Source of the DNA: Metabacillus sediminilitoris
GTDB lineage: Bacteria > Bacillota > Bacilli > Bacillales > Bacillaceae
Direction of reading: 5' to 3'
DNA: 64,000 nucleotides
NCBI RefSeq assembly: GCF_009720625.1
Contig: NZ_CP046266.1
Location: 2,427,501 to 2,491,500, forward strand
The first letter of the stretch is position 1, and every line of letters starts with the position of its first letter. Shown piece after piece: positions 17,586-25,289 of the stretch. The notes below the pieces were generated by a model, which was given only the letters and a program-made list of their open reading frames with translations, was not told the origin of the DNA and did not search any database. A program made the translations under genes and the position numbers.

Positions 17586-17752
17586 ACTTATTTGTTCTTG
17601 AACTAATGGGTGCGATGCTTTAAGAAGACATCCCATTATCCTTATTGAACTAAAGGGGCAGTGTATTTGAAGAAGAAATGGTATAATTCTCCTTAAAAAT
17701 ATAATAACTTTCTATTTTACTTGGTATATTTTTTAATAATTATCGTAAAGGA

Positions 17753-18133
17753 ATGACTTATATGAAATTAATTAAACGATTTATTTTAAACCGTCCTGCT
17801 GAAAAGCGACTTGCATATTTTTATGGAATGGTTGCAACGGATGAACAGGTATGGTTACTACGCGACGAAAATGGCGACTTATTACTATTAGAAGATGAAG
17901 ATGGAGACTATCCCTTTTTACTACCTGTTTGGCCAAGTCGAAGCTTTGCTGAAATGGAGGCTGCCAATATAGATGAGTCATACGAAGCTTTCAACATACC
18001 AATGTCGAATTTTTTAGACGATTTACTAGTTGATATTGAAAATGACGGAGGTGCTACAGCAATTTTCCCAAATGAAAACGATACAACCATTCAAAAACGT
18101 GATGAAATAAAGGAAATGATTCGCAATTTATAG
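17753..18133 (+). CDS. DUF2750 domain protein
   Basis: A 126-residue acidic protein matching DUF2750: NRPAEKRLAYFYGMVATDEQVWLL at the N-terminus, then DGDYPFLLPVWPSRSFAEME and a C-terminal helix. The family has a small alpha-beta fold of unknown function. Translation probably starts at 17753 or at the ATG at 17762 (MKLIKRF); AAAGGAATG lies a few bases before. Its 3' end lies a few bases from the break point of an IS110 remnant on the other strand. Confidence 0.75.
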   Translation: MTYMKLIKRFILNRPAEKRLAYFYGMVATDEQVWLLRDENGDLLLLEDEDGDYPFLLPVWPSRSFAEMEAANIDESYEAFNIPMSNFLDDLLVDIENDGGATAIFPNENDTTIQKRDEIKEMIRNL

Positions 18134-18134
18134 C

Positions 18135-18587
18135 AAGTAAGATGCTCCTCACATAAAAGGGACGAATAAAGGCATAGTATCCATTCTTAACCATATCAGC
18201 GATGACGAGAGCGTCTTTTTTATCACTTTTGGATTGGGTGTTATCTCGGTTTTCCTTATTCTTTTTTACATGGTGAGGATTAACTGTTACAATATCAATG
18301 TTTTGTTCATATAGCCATTTTGATAAATTAAAGTGTCCGGTAGGCTCCATACCAACTATAGCTTTATAAAAATTTTTTAAAGCTTTTAATCCGTTGATCC
18401 ATTCTAGTAACCTAGTAAAGCCCATTTCATTATTTTCGAAAGAGAGAGGATTACCAACCACAATTCCACGATAATTTATAGCTCGAGCTACATGGACTTG
18501 TTGTGCAATATCAACTCCGACAACGAGATGACGATCTGAGATTCTTTCGATAAGTTGATTTTGTTTGTCTTGCATTTTATACTTCAT
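18135..18587 (-). pseudogene. IS110-family transposase, truncated remnant
   Basis: The minus-strand frame begins MKYKMQDKQNQLIER and shows HLVVGVDIAQQVHVA, KAIVGMEPTGHFNLS and TQSKSDKKDALVIADM, the first three acidic motifs of an IS110 DEDD domain. After NGYYAFIRPFYV (near 18150) family similarity stops and the frame runs into the opposite strand of the DUF2750 gene. About 60% of the protein, including the serine domain, is gone. Confidence 0.85.
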
Positions 18588-18857
18588 AGTAGAGTTTCCT
18601 CCTTAAGATTTGAGAATAGAGTGGTGTCTATATTCAATCTTACTGAGGGGCTCTTTTTTTATCAAAGTCAATAATTAACTCTCTACAGGAATGCTAACGG
18701 GTGCAAGAGTTTAAGATTGAAGCTGTCATTTTGGCAGCTTTTCTTGTTGCACTAACGGGTGCAGTTTAGTTGAAGAAATAAATTTTAAAGTAACATAGTT
18801 TTAGTTATGGTAAAATATGTTATTAGTACAAGCCCGAAACTATTAGGAGGTTTTTAT

Positions 18858-19121
18858 ATGAAGAGGAAATTAGTTTTAACCATTGGTTTTGTATGCGCTT
18901 TAGCATTATCAATCGGTTTAGCGAAAGACTTGCAAAGTCCAAAGGTATTTGCACAAACTGAACAATCAAAAGTAAAAGATGAACCAACAGCCAATAATAA
19001 TGGAGATCAATACAGAGTTATATCAGTAGAAGAGCAAAATATGGTGGAAAATAGTTCAGCTCAACAGGGGTTTGTTCCACAAGAAAGTGGGACAGGTTTC
19101 TTTTTTACTAAAGTAAAATGA
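18858..19121 (+). CDS. Small secreted protein, unknown
   Basis: An 87-residue protein with a Sec signal peptide (KRKLVLTIGFVCALALSIGL) and possible cleavage at VFA-QT. The mature part is short, Gln/Asn/Ser-rich and ends GTGFFFTKVK. TAGGAGG lies eight bases before the ATG at 18858, so the longer frame from 18807 is rejected. Function unknown. Confidence 0.65.
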   Translation: MKRKLVLTIGFVCALALSIGLAKDLQSPKVFAQTEQSKVKDEPTANNNGDQYRVISVEEQNMVENSSAQQGFVPQESGTGFFFTKVK

Positions 19122-19251
19122 AAATAAATTTATAAATCCGCTACTTTTCACTAACGGGTGCAGGTTTGTTGTAGAAGGATTCATACATTTAAGTAAGAAT
19201 TATTCAAATACGAAAAGAAATGGGAAAAGCCTTTTTATCAATACAAGAGGT

Positions 19252-19344
19252 ATGAAAAAAACTCTATTAGATCTAATTTTATCTGTTGAACACGTTGGAA
19301 GTACATCTGTCAAAGGATTACTTGGGTCGAAGCCAATTTTGTAA
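19252..19344 (+). pseudogene. GrpB-family protein, short remnant
   Basis: A 30-codon frame reads LILSVEHVGSTSVKGLL and GSKPIL followed by a stop. GrpB/UPF0157 nucleotidyltransferase-like proteins carry I.HIGSTSVPGL.AKPI.D at this place. Only this motif and a vague upstream part remain of a protein of about 170 residues. Confidence 0.6.
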
Positions 19345-19407
19345 ATATAATATTAGGGAAATCGATGAAAATCAAATTGAACTGATGGGTGCATAACTTA
19401 AATTCTA

Positions 19408-19438
19408 GAAGACAGCCATTAAATGGCTGCCTTCTTTA
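19408..19438. terminator. Terminator hairpin
   Basis: GAAGACAGCCATT and AATGGCTGCCTTC fold with a one-base loop and one internal mismatch. It follows the stop of the minus-strand small gene at 19439. Confidence 0.55.
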
Positions 19439-19588
19439 TTAGCGTAAACGTGCTATGTGCATTAAAGCGACACGCCTTAAATTTGCACTACTAAAAACAG
19501 TTGAATTTACATTTCTTAAACTATCTAGATGAGGATCTCTATATGACGAACCACTGATTTTGTCAGGGTCTTTATTGTTATGTAACAT
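19439..19588 (-). CDS. Small basic protein, unknown (49 aa)
   Basis: A 49-residue protein, MLHNNKDPDKISGSSY..., then RDPHLDSLRNVNST and a basic C-terminus ANLRRVALMHIARLR. AGGAG is present about eight bases upstream of the ATG. Too short for the usual gene callers and not recognised. Confidence 0.45.
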   Translation of the reverse strand: MLHNNKDPDKISGSSYRDPHLDSLRNVNSTVFSSANLRRVALMHIARLR

Positions 19589-19621
19589 ATTATCGCTCCT
19601 ATGCCATTATCAATTAATTTT

Positions 19622-19744
19622 CTAAAGAAGTAAGTTAGTTAAAATGCACCTATCATTTTCCTCTGTCTGTTTCACTTGTTCAGACTGCTTTGTCGGTTTA
19701 TCATTCGATCCTGTCCCCAGTTCTAAATCATGTTCCGATTGCAA
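19622..19744 (-). CDS. Possible small acidic protein with TTG start
   Basis: An open frame reads QSEHDLELGTGSNDKP then TKQSEQVKQTEEND. The only likely start is TTG at 19744, with AAGGA five bases upstream. Composition and the -ELG-G motif are like the small protein at 16396-16563. It may instead be the end of a broken gene. Confidence 0.35.
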   Translation of the reverse strand: MQSEHDLELGTGSNDKPTKQSEQVKQTEENDRCILTNLLL

Positions 19745-19896
19745 GGCATCCTTATCTGGAGATATTCGTCATTATTTGATACTTTTTAACATTTGTAATA
19801 TAAATCACAATAATCTAACCGAAAAAGTATTAAGAACTGGTTTTTGAAACACATTGGATTAACCTCTACATCTGATTGTACCTCTTAACCCCTTCA

Positions 19897-20187
19897 CTAT
19901 ACCGTTCGATCTACTTCATTTAGCAGATTAGCAAGAATCATGCTGTTCTCCTGGTCTGCATCAAATTGTACGGTATCGTCAAAATGAAACAGCTTAAAGG
20001 AATTAGGAAAAGTTTCTTGCATATATTTGACGAATCCTTCTATATCATCACCTAATTCATCATTACGGCGATACTCCATCACAATAGAACGAAACTTATG
20101 TAGTGGCAGATCACATTGAATATGGTAAGAATGGCTTATACCAAAATGCCCTTCATCAATACTGTAAAGGTTGTATAAATAAGACAA
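19897..20187 (-). CDS. Hypothetical protein (96 aa)
   Basis: A 96-residue acidic protein with an aromatic start, SYLYNLYSIDEGHFG, and a middle segment IEGFVKYMQETFPNSF. It starts at TTG (20187), supported by a strong GGAGGG site nine bases upstream. No family recognised; no membrane segment. Transcribed alone, away from the macrolide-type efflux unit. Confidence 0.55.
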   Translation of the reverse strand: MSYLYNLYSIDEGHFGISHSYHIQCDLPLHKFRSIVMEYRRNDELGDDIEGFVKYMQETFPNSFKLFHFDDTVQFDADQENSMILANLLNEVDRTV

Positions 20188-20527
20188 ACGATATCCCTCC
20201 TTTCCTTTCCTATTATCTTTCCTAATATGGAGAAATTTATTTGAAGGGTAGGAAGTATAGCATATATTTTGGGGGTTAATAAGCTATTTTGAAAATGGAT
20301 AGAAAGGTACGCGTTAGGGCACTAGCAACTTGATGGATTGATTTTTCTCACACGTTTTTATGTTTTTTTCATGTATACACAATTCTTTTTATTGGATAAT
20401 GTGTAATCGGAAATGAAGAGTTTAATAGGTGAAATGTAATAGTTTGGAAATATATGTTGTTATTCTTGAATAATTTACTTTTCTCTGGTAAAATAAACCT
20501 AACTTTAAAGAAATGGAGGTTTTCCTT

Positions 20528-20572
20528 TTGACAGCATCAATGAGACTTCGATTCCCAGCTTTGAACAGATAA
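20528..20572 (+). CDS. Macrolide-type regulatory leader peptide
   Basis: A 14-codon frame encodes MTASMRLRFPALNR, starting at TTG with ATGGAGG eight bases upstream. It begins like the known Msr(A) leader peptide (MTASMRLK) and holds an Arg-Leu-Arg motif of the +X+ type at which ribosomes stall in the presence of macrolides. GAGACTTCGA (20542-20551), inside this frame, pairs perfectly with TCGAAGTCTC (20583-20592) just behind it. A stalled ribosome would open that stem. An intrinsic terminator follows at 20878, before an efflux gene. This arrangement fits drug-induced attenuation. The peptide similarity is from memory. Confidence 0.75.
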   Translation: MTASMRLRFPALNR

Positions 20573-20607
20573 TTGAATACGTTCGAAGTCTCTGCTTGTG
20601 TGCAGAG
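20542..20607 (+). promoter_or_regulatory. Attenuator stems of the efflux leader
   Basis: Stem 1 is GAGACTTCGA (20542-20551) with TCGAAGTCTC (20583-20592). Stem 2 is CTCTGC (20590-20595) with GCAGAG (20602-20607). Their arms overlap at 20590-20592, so they compete. Opening of stem 1 by a stalled ribosome would favour stem 2 and change folding further down. Confidence 0.65.
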
Positions 20608-20877
20608 TAAATGGGATTGGTCTGCCTGTTTTAAGGAAACCTTTATTTTACGGATTTGTAAAAGTGAGGGGACGAGTCTGTCTGCTTCCTTTTTTTGTTG
20701 CCTGTAAAAATAGAATGTAAAGGATGTCCATTTTTTTGATCTATTTTTCTTCACGATGAATTTGTTTAATTACTTATTCTGGTGAAGATTTATTGTTGAT
20801 GGATCAAGTAAATGCTATTCTTCCTAAAAGGCCAATAATAATCAGCTTGCGATTTGTCCTTATCCGTTTACTCTTAT

Positions 20878-20907
20878 ACACAGTCAGATTTTGTCTGTGT
20901 TTTTTTA
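20878..20907 (+). terminator. Terminator between leader peptide and efflux gene
   Basis: ACACAG/CTGTGT stem followed by seven Ts, about 75 bases before the efflux gene's start. It is placed to act as the attenuator's terminator. Confidence 0.7.
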
Positions 20908-20983
20908 TGTGTTCTAAACTGAATGTTTTTAATCTCATGATTTAGATTTAGAAACGAAAAAACGAAATAAGGACGTGTATAAC

Positions 20984-22243
20984 ATGCAACAAACAATTGA
21001 AAATCCAATGCAGCATTGGAAGAAAAATATTATTCTCTTTTTAGGAAGTCAGACGATTTCCCTTTTTGGGTCAGCTTTGGTTCAGTATGCCATTCTTTGG
21101 TATATTACCTTAAATACTCAGTCTGGGATGATGATGACGATCTCAATCCTATGTGGCTTTTTACCCACGTTTATTCTTTCACCGATTGCTGGGGTATGGG
21201 CTGACAGGTACAATCGAAAAATGCTCATTATGCTGGCAGATTCGTTGATTGCCGTCTCAACGCTCATTTTAGCGATTTTGTTTTTAATCGGCTATGATGA
21301 TCTTTGGCTTCTTTTTGTGATGTCAGCTGTGCGTGCAGTTGGTACTGGTATTCAAACACCTGCTGTTGGCGCGATTCTTCCGCAGATTGTGCCTGAGGAA
21401 CAACTGACAAAAGTGAATGGTGCAAACGGGAGTATTCAAGCGATGATTATGCTGATTGCTCCGATTATTAGTGCGGCATTACTTACAACAGCTTCACTTG
21501 AAACGATTTTCTTTATTGATGTGATCACGGCAGCAATCGCTGTTAGTATCTTGTTGTTTTTCTTAAAAATTGCTGTGCATGAAAAAGCTTCGCAAGAGCA
21601 AACGACAAGCTATTTCAGCGATATGCAAAAAGGCTTTGCCTATGTTCAGAATCATGTTTTTCTTAAGAAATTCTTTTTATTTTTCTCAGGCTTCTTTATC
21701 TTATCAGCACCAGCGGCCTTTTTAACACCGCTGCAGGTGACACGAAGCTTTGGTGATGATGTTTGGCGGTTAACAGCGATTGAAGTCACTTTTTCAATTG
21801 GGATGATCATTGGAGGTATTTTGATTTCATCTTGGGGCGGCTACAAAAACAAGATTCATACGATGACATTGGCAACCCTTATTTTTGGAGCTTGTACGTT
21901 TGCCCTTGGGATTATACCAATTTTTTGGCTTTATTTGATTTTTATGGGGATTATCGGAATTGCCATCCCGATGTTTAATACACCTTCAACGGTTTTACTG
22001 CAAGAGAAGGTTGAGCCGGATTACCTTGGCAGGGTCTTTGGTGTATTAGGGATGATTTCAACCTCAATGATGCCGCTCGGTATGCTTGTATTTGGCCCGA
22101 TCTCTGATTTTGTTCCAATTGAATGGCTACTAATTGGAACAGGAATTCTCATGTTTATTCAAGGGTTTTTCTTGTTGGGGAGCAAGGTGTTAATTGAGGC
22201 AGGAAAACCTAATTCAGAAGATGATAGTATTAAAGGCGCTTAA
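20984..22243 (+). CDS. MefA-like MFS macrolide efflux transporter
   Basis: A major facilitator transporter of 419 residues with 12 predicted helices and the DHA3 drug:H+ antiporter pattern. It shows FLGSQTISLFGSALVQYAI at the start, then GVWADRYNRKMLIM (motif A between helices 2 and 3), then TPAVGAILPQIVPEEQL and VLLQEKVEPDYLGRVFG. This is the layout of Mef(A)-type macrolide efflux proteins. AAGGA lies about 12 bases before ATG 20984; a GTG at 20975 is too close to it. The upstream leader peptide with an Arg-X-Arg motif supports macrolide-inducible expression. The gene ends before a strong terminator. Substrate is inferred, not shown. Confidence 0.85.
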   Translation: MQQTIENPMQHWKKNIILFLGSQTISLFGSALVQYAILWYITLNTQSGMMMTISILCGFLPTFILSPIAGVWADRYNRKMLIMLADSLIAVSTLILAILFLIGYDDLWLLFVMSAVRAVGTGIQTPAVGAILPQIVPEEQLTKVNGANGSIQAMIMLIAPIISAALLTTASLETIFFIDVITAAIAVSILLFFLKIAVHEKASQEQTTSYFSDMQKGFAYVQNHVFLKKFFLFFSGFFILSAPAAFLTPLQVTRSFGDDVWRLTAIEVTFSIGMIIGGILISSWGGYKNKIHTMTLATLIFGACTFALGIIPIFWLYLIFMGIIGIAIPMFNTPSTVLLQEKVEPDYLGRVFGVLGMISTSMMPLGMLVFGPISDFVPIEWLLIGTGILMFIQGFFLLGSKVLIEAGKPNSEDDSIKGA

Positions 22244-22303
22244 ATTTGCCACATTTACTTTTTAATTGTAAAGAATAGCTAATAGAAACTTAATTGTGAA
22301 AGT

Positions 22304-22341
22304 ACAGTCCCTATCAGACAATATAGGGACTGTTTTTTTTA
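22304..22341. terminator. Intrinsic terminator
   Basis: Stem ACAGTCCCTAT/ATAGGGACTGT followed by eight Ts, directly after the efflux gene. Confidence 0.85.
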
Positions 22342-22504
22342 TAAGTACTATGTAATCGAGTTGTACCTAACATTCATCAATTTCTCTTTGTGGAATTTTG
22401 AAGGATGTAAGGCTTCTAATGTCGAAATATTTCAATTTTATTTAATTATGGGAAATTTATATGTTACATTATTAGTATATAAAAAGAGAGGTAGGATGAG
22501 AGTT

Positions 22505-22819
22505 ATGGAACAATTTAATCATGTTTCGATTATCAAGAAAGCTAATACATATTTTGATGGAAAAGTAACGAGTCGGACGGTTTTATTTGAAGACGGAACG
22601 AAAAAGACTTTAGGCATTATGTTACCTGGTGAATATGAATTCTCAAGTGATTTAAAAGAAGAAATGGATATTTTAGATGGTCATTTAGAATATAAATTAC
22701 AGGGGGAAGATTGGAAAGTCATTAATGGATCCGGTGTTTTCTATGTTCCTGCCAAAGAAAAGTTTCAATTGAAAATTTACTCAGTAGTTGATTATTGTTG
22801 TTCATATATTACGGAATAA
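22505..22819 (+). CDS. ppnP: Pyrimidine/purine nucleoside phosphorylase PpnP
   Basis: A 104-residue cupin of the PpnP (formerly UPF0345/YaiE) family, which cleaves nucleosides with phosphate to give the base and ribose 1-phosphate. The motifs are [16 protein letters not shown], then LPGEYEFSS and [14 protein letters not shown], then [17 protein letters not shown], in the family order. Other in-frame ATGs lie at 22496 and far upstream (22361). The start at 22505 is chosen for fit with the family length (94-105). AGGATGAG lies just upstream. It has its own transcript, with a terminator at 22963. Confidence 0.85.
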   Translation: MEQFNHVSIIKKANTYFDGKVTSRTVLFEDGTKKTLGIMLPGEYEFSSDLKEEMDILDGHLEYKLQGEDWKVINGSGVFYVPAKEKFQLKIYSVVDYCCSYITE

Positions 22820-22962
22820 ACACAATAGACACAAATGATGACATGAAATTTTTATATACGTTTGATAAAAAAGATGATGAACGAACAAAAATTATTTATT
22901 ATGTCGGACTACATTAAAACGTGAACCCATAGCCCTGTTTTAAAAGGACTGTCAGGAAAGCC

Positions 22963-22995
22963 ACCTTTCTTCTTCGAAGGAAGGTTTTTTTATTT
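22963..22995. terminator. Intrinsic terminator
   Basis: Ten-base-pair stem ACCTTTCTTC/GAAGGAAGGT followed by TTTTTT, ending the ppnP transcript. Confidence 0.75.
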
Positions 22996-23330
22996 TTTCT
23001 AGATATTTGTAGATCTATTTTAAATGTTCACTTTCCACAATTTGTCGGTAAGGTTTCTGTAGGACCCTTATATGATCAAACCAAAAAACTGTGTCATTTT
23101 CCCTTCCATAAACATATACAACGGTCGAAACAGTGTGATACATTTGTAGACATACAAATCATTCCAATTTTTATTAAATATTACATTTATAAAAATGATG
23201 TAATGATTTTCAATTTCAGGATTTGATCCTGATAAAAGAATCATCATGTAATAAGACGTGTCGTGTTCCTTTTTTCTAATATTGGTATGGATTTTGTGGA
23301 GTTTATAACCTATTGAAGGAGGAATGAAAC
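22996..23330. other. Intergenic region before HPr-like gene
   Basis: About 330 AT-rich bases. No gene or clear remnant on either strand. A promoter for the next gene must lie here but no strong -35/-10 pair stands out. Confidence 0.45.
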
Positions 23331-23633
23331 ATGGAGAAAAGAAAAGTATTTAGCATTCCAAAAGGTGGATTTAAAGGACAAAAATTAATCGAATTAGTAC
23401 AGTTAAGTAGTTCATTTGAAGGTGAGGTATATATTGAAAAAGATAATAAAATAATCAATGCTAAGAGCATCTTAGGGGTTTTGAGCCTGTTAATGCCTTC
23501 AAAGACTGGAATGTTTATGATCAGTGTACAGGGAAAAGATGCTGAATATACAATCCAACAAATAACTACTATTATAGAAAAGCAAATGACTACTAGGTCT
23601 AATCTTCCCCTTTGGGGATCAGGATGGTATTGA
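23331..23633 (+). CDS. HPr/Crh-like protein lacking the phospho-histidine
   Basis: A 100-residue protein with the HPr fold signature: SSFEGEVYIEKDNKIINAKS, then ILGVLSLL and a closing helix YTIQQITTIIEKQ. HPr carries PEP-derived phosphate on His15 within a GIHARPA motif; here that stretch reads KGGFKGQKLIELVQL, with no His. The regulatory Ser46 region (NAKSILGVLSL) is kept. Like Bacillus Crh, which also lacks His15, it might work only in CcpA-type regulation through Ser phosphorylation. It is more diverged than Crh. GGAGG lies close upstream of the ATG. A terminator follows at 23767. Confidence 0.7.
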   Translation: MEKRKVFSIPKGGFKGQKLIELVQLSSSFEGEVYIEKDNKIINAKSILGVLSLLMPSKTGMFMISVQGKDAEYTIQQITTIIEKQMTTRSNLPLWGSGWY

Positions 23634-23766
23634 AAACGTAAATATGGAACTGAAGGAATCTCAATTACGCTGGACGTCAGTTGTGTAGAATGATGTTGAT
23701 AAATCATATGTTGCAGTAAAAGAAAGTTAATTTAGTCATAACAATTTTAAAAAAATGAATGTGTAG

Positions 23767-23802
23767 GGAGCATGTCTATAAGAAGTCATGCTCCATATTT
23801 TT
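23767..23802. terminator. Intrinsic terminator
   Basis: Stem GGAGCATG/CATGCTCC with a 12-base loop and a TATTTTT tail, ending the HPr-like transcript. Confidence 0.75.
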
Positions 23803-23846
23803 ACAGGGATAGATATTTGATTATAAAGATTATTCAGAATTTTCAA

Positions 23847-23875
23847 TTGACATATTAAGGATATAGGTGTATGAT
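23847..23875 (+). promoter_or_regulatory. SigA promoter of the biotinyl-like gene
   Basis: TTGACA (23847-23852), a 17-base spacer and TATGAT (23870-23875). Transcription would start near 23882, leaving a leader of about 190 bases before the ATG at 24079. Confidence 0.75.
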
Positions 23876-23912
23876 GTATTCATGGCACTTTTTTAATCAC
23901 TTGTAACTTTAC

Positions 23913-23997
23913 ATCCCATAGGTCTTTCATTAGGAAGCTACAAATGGGATAGAGCCAGTTGTATCATTTTTCTTTTGATGATATAGCTGGTTTTTGT
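23913..23997 (+). ncRNA. Structured leader with CCAGTTGTA terminator, copy a
   Basis: A stem ATCCCAT (23913-23919) with ATGGGAT (23944-23950), enclosing a CTTTC/GGAAG hairpin, is followed at once by a terminator. The 5' arm AGCCAGTTGTATCA starts at 23953 and the 3' arm TGATATAGCTGGT ends in TTTTT at 23995. It lies between a SigA promoter and the coding region. The 5' arm CCAGTTGTA is shared with leaders at 27078 and 28291. Candidate attenuator or riboswitch-like element. Confidence 0.6.
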
Positions 23998-24078
23998 TTT
24001 CGAAAAATCAACGAAAAAGGAGTGGAAGGGTAGAAGAATCATAAAAAAATAGGAAAATAGAAAAGGAGATGTTTGTAT

Positions 24079-24342
24079 ATGACAAAGCTAGAACTTATTA
24101 CACAGGAGTGGATGAGCCAAGAAATTGTAACGAGCCCGCTGTATGGAACAATTGAAGAAGTGCTAATCGGAACTAATCAAAGAGTAGATGAATGGGAGCC
24201 TTTGTTTATCATTAAGAATCTCAATGGGACATTTCAACAAATAACGGTTGGGATTAGTGGTATTCTTAGCAAACTAAATGTTAGTAAAAATGATCAAATT
24301 ACGCCTGGATTTGTGATGGCACACATCATTCCGGACAAATAA
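24079..24342 (+). CDS. Biotin/lipoyl-like domain protein without attachment lysine
   Basis: An 87-residue protein whose sequence fits one biotinyl/lipoyl-type beta barrel: TSPLYGTIEEVLIGTNQRVD in the first half, GISGILSKLNVSKNDQITPG in the second, ending AHIIPDK. The hairpin that normally carries the modified Lys in an MKM motif reads IIKNLNGTFQ, so biotinylation is doubtful. AAAGGAG precedes the ATG at 24079 (MTKLELI); an ATG two codons earlier is also possible. Its promoter and structured leader link it to the glutarate module downstream, but a strong terminator at 24415 separates it from the GntR gene. Confidence 0.65.
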   Translation: MTKLELITQEWMSQEIVTSPLYGTIEEVLIGTNQRVDEWEPLFIIKNLNGTFQQITVGISGILSKLNVSKNDQITPGFVMAHIIPDK

Positions 24343-24414
24343 CAAGTAAATGACAAAATGACAATGGTGATCTGATGACGGATAATTCTAATGGACAGTT
24401 TTATTATATATGCT

Positions 24415-24462
24415 AAAAGGACAATTACTTCGCACAATTGAAGTGATTGTCCTTTTTGTTTT
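24415..24462. terminator. Strong intrinsic terminator
   Basis: AAAAGGACAATTACTTC pairs with GAAGTGATTGTCCTTTT around an eight-base loop, then TTTTT. It separates the biotinyl-like gene from the regulator gene. Confidence 0.85.
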
Positions 24463-24488
24463 TTATTAGTAAAGAAAACCTTTTCGAT

Positions 24489-24530
24489 AAACATTGTATC
24501 CAATTATTTTTATGATTGGATACAATGTTT
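24489..24530. promoter_or_regulatory. 16-bp perfect inverted repeat upstream of the GntR regulator
   Basis: AAACATTGTATCCAAT (24489-24504) is repeated in inverse at 24515-24530 with a ten-base gap. FadR-type GntR proteins bind palindromes with TTGTAT-type half-sites, and this lies about 80 bases before such a gene. It could equally be a weak bidirectional terminator, but there is no T run. Confidence 0.55.
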
Positions 24531-24610
24531 CTATTTTCATGTAGACTTTATGGTGTTAAGTTGTTATATTATTAAATAATGGATCCAATCCTAAGGAAAG
24601 GAGTGGCGTA

Positions 24611-25261
24611 TTGGATAATAAGGAAAAGTCAACAATCGTTAAAAATGTAACCAAAAGCCTTAGGAAGGCGATTTTGGATGGGACGTTAAAAAAAGGGGAT
24701 CGTCTTATTCAGGAAGAATGGGCTGAACGATTGGATGTTAGTCGAATGCCGATTCGTGAGGCGCTTACTCAACTCCAGATTGAAGGTTTGGTTGAAATGG
24801 TCCCACATAAAGGTGCAATCGTTACACCGATTACCAGAGATCATATCGAGGAAATTTATCACACGCGCTCAATATTGGAAGGGCTTGCAGTTGAAAAATC
24901 ACTTCCATTTTTAACAGATGAGGATAAAAATCAATTAAAAATGATATTGATTCAAATGGAAGAGCTTAGGCTATCAGATGAAATGAATGATCATTATATT
25001 CAGTTAAATGCATCATTCCATGAAACACTGCGTAAAGGGTGTCCATGGCCAAGAGTTCAAAAAATGGTAGAAACGCTAGGTATTTCACCAATTGCTCCAA
25101 ATTTACTTATTGACCATTATTCTGAAACACAGAAAGAGCATAGAATGATCTATGAAGCAGCATTACGGGGAGATCCTGCTGAACTGAAAGCAGCAGTGCA
25201 ATTTCATATTATGCGAACAAAAAATAATTTAATTCAGTATATGGAAATGTTAAATAGCTAA
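24611..25261 (+). CDS. GntR-family (FCD) transcriptional regulator of the glutarate module
   Basis: A 216-residue FadR-subfamily regulator. The winged helix holds LRKAILDGTLKKGDRLIQEEW and RLDVSRMPIREALTQLQIEG; the FCD ligand domain holds HIEEIYHTRSILEGLAVEKS, plus Asp/His metal-binding positions (NASFHETL, and EHRMIYEAA further on). AAAGGAG supports the TTG start. It lies 28 bases ahead of lhgO and is probably co-transcribed. By analogy with CsiR in Proteobacteria it may sense glutarate, 2-hydroxyglutarate or a relative and control lhgO and csiD. The ligand is inferred from neighbours. Confidence 0.87.
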   Translation: MDNKEKSTIVKNVTKSLRKAILDGTLKKGDRLIQEEWAERLDVSRMPIREALTQLQIEGLVEMVPHKGAIVTPITRDHIEEIYHTRSILEGLAVEKSLPFLTDEDKNQLKMILIQMEELRLSDEMNDHYIQLNASFHETLRKGCPWPRVQKMVETLGISPIAPNLLIDHYSETQKEHRMIYEAALRGDPAELKAAVQFHIMRTKNNLIQYMEMLNS

Positions 25262-25289
25262 AATCAACAATAACAAAGGGGAGCTGTAC

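Noticed and set aside
19644..19847. Plus-strand Cys/Ser-rich 67-codon frame
   Set aside because: Its translation is the antisense of a more protein-like small acidic minus-strand frame and it lacks a ribosome binding site.
20422..20754. Open minus-strand frame of 110 codons over the efflux leader
   Set aside because: It lies opposite the leader peptide and attenuator stems, has no ribosome binding site and no known family. The structured plus-strand leader explains the region.
23303..23707. Minus-strand 134-codon frame
   Set aside because: It covers the HPr-like gene on the other strand, which has a recognisable domain and a proper start.
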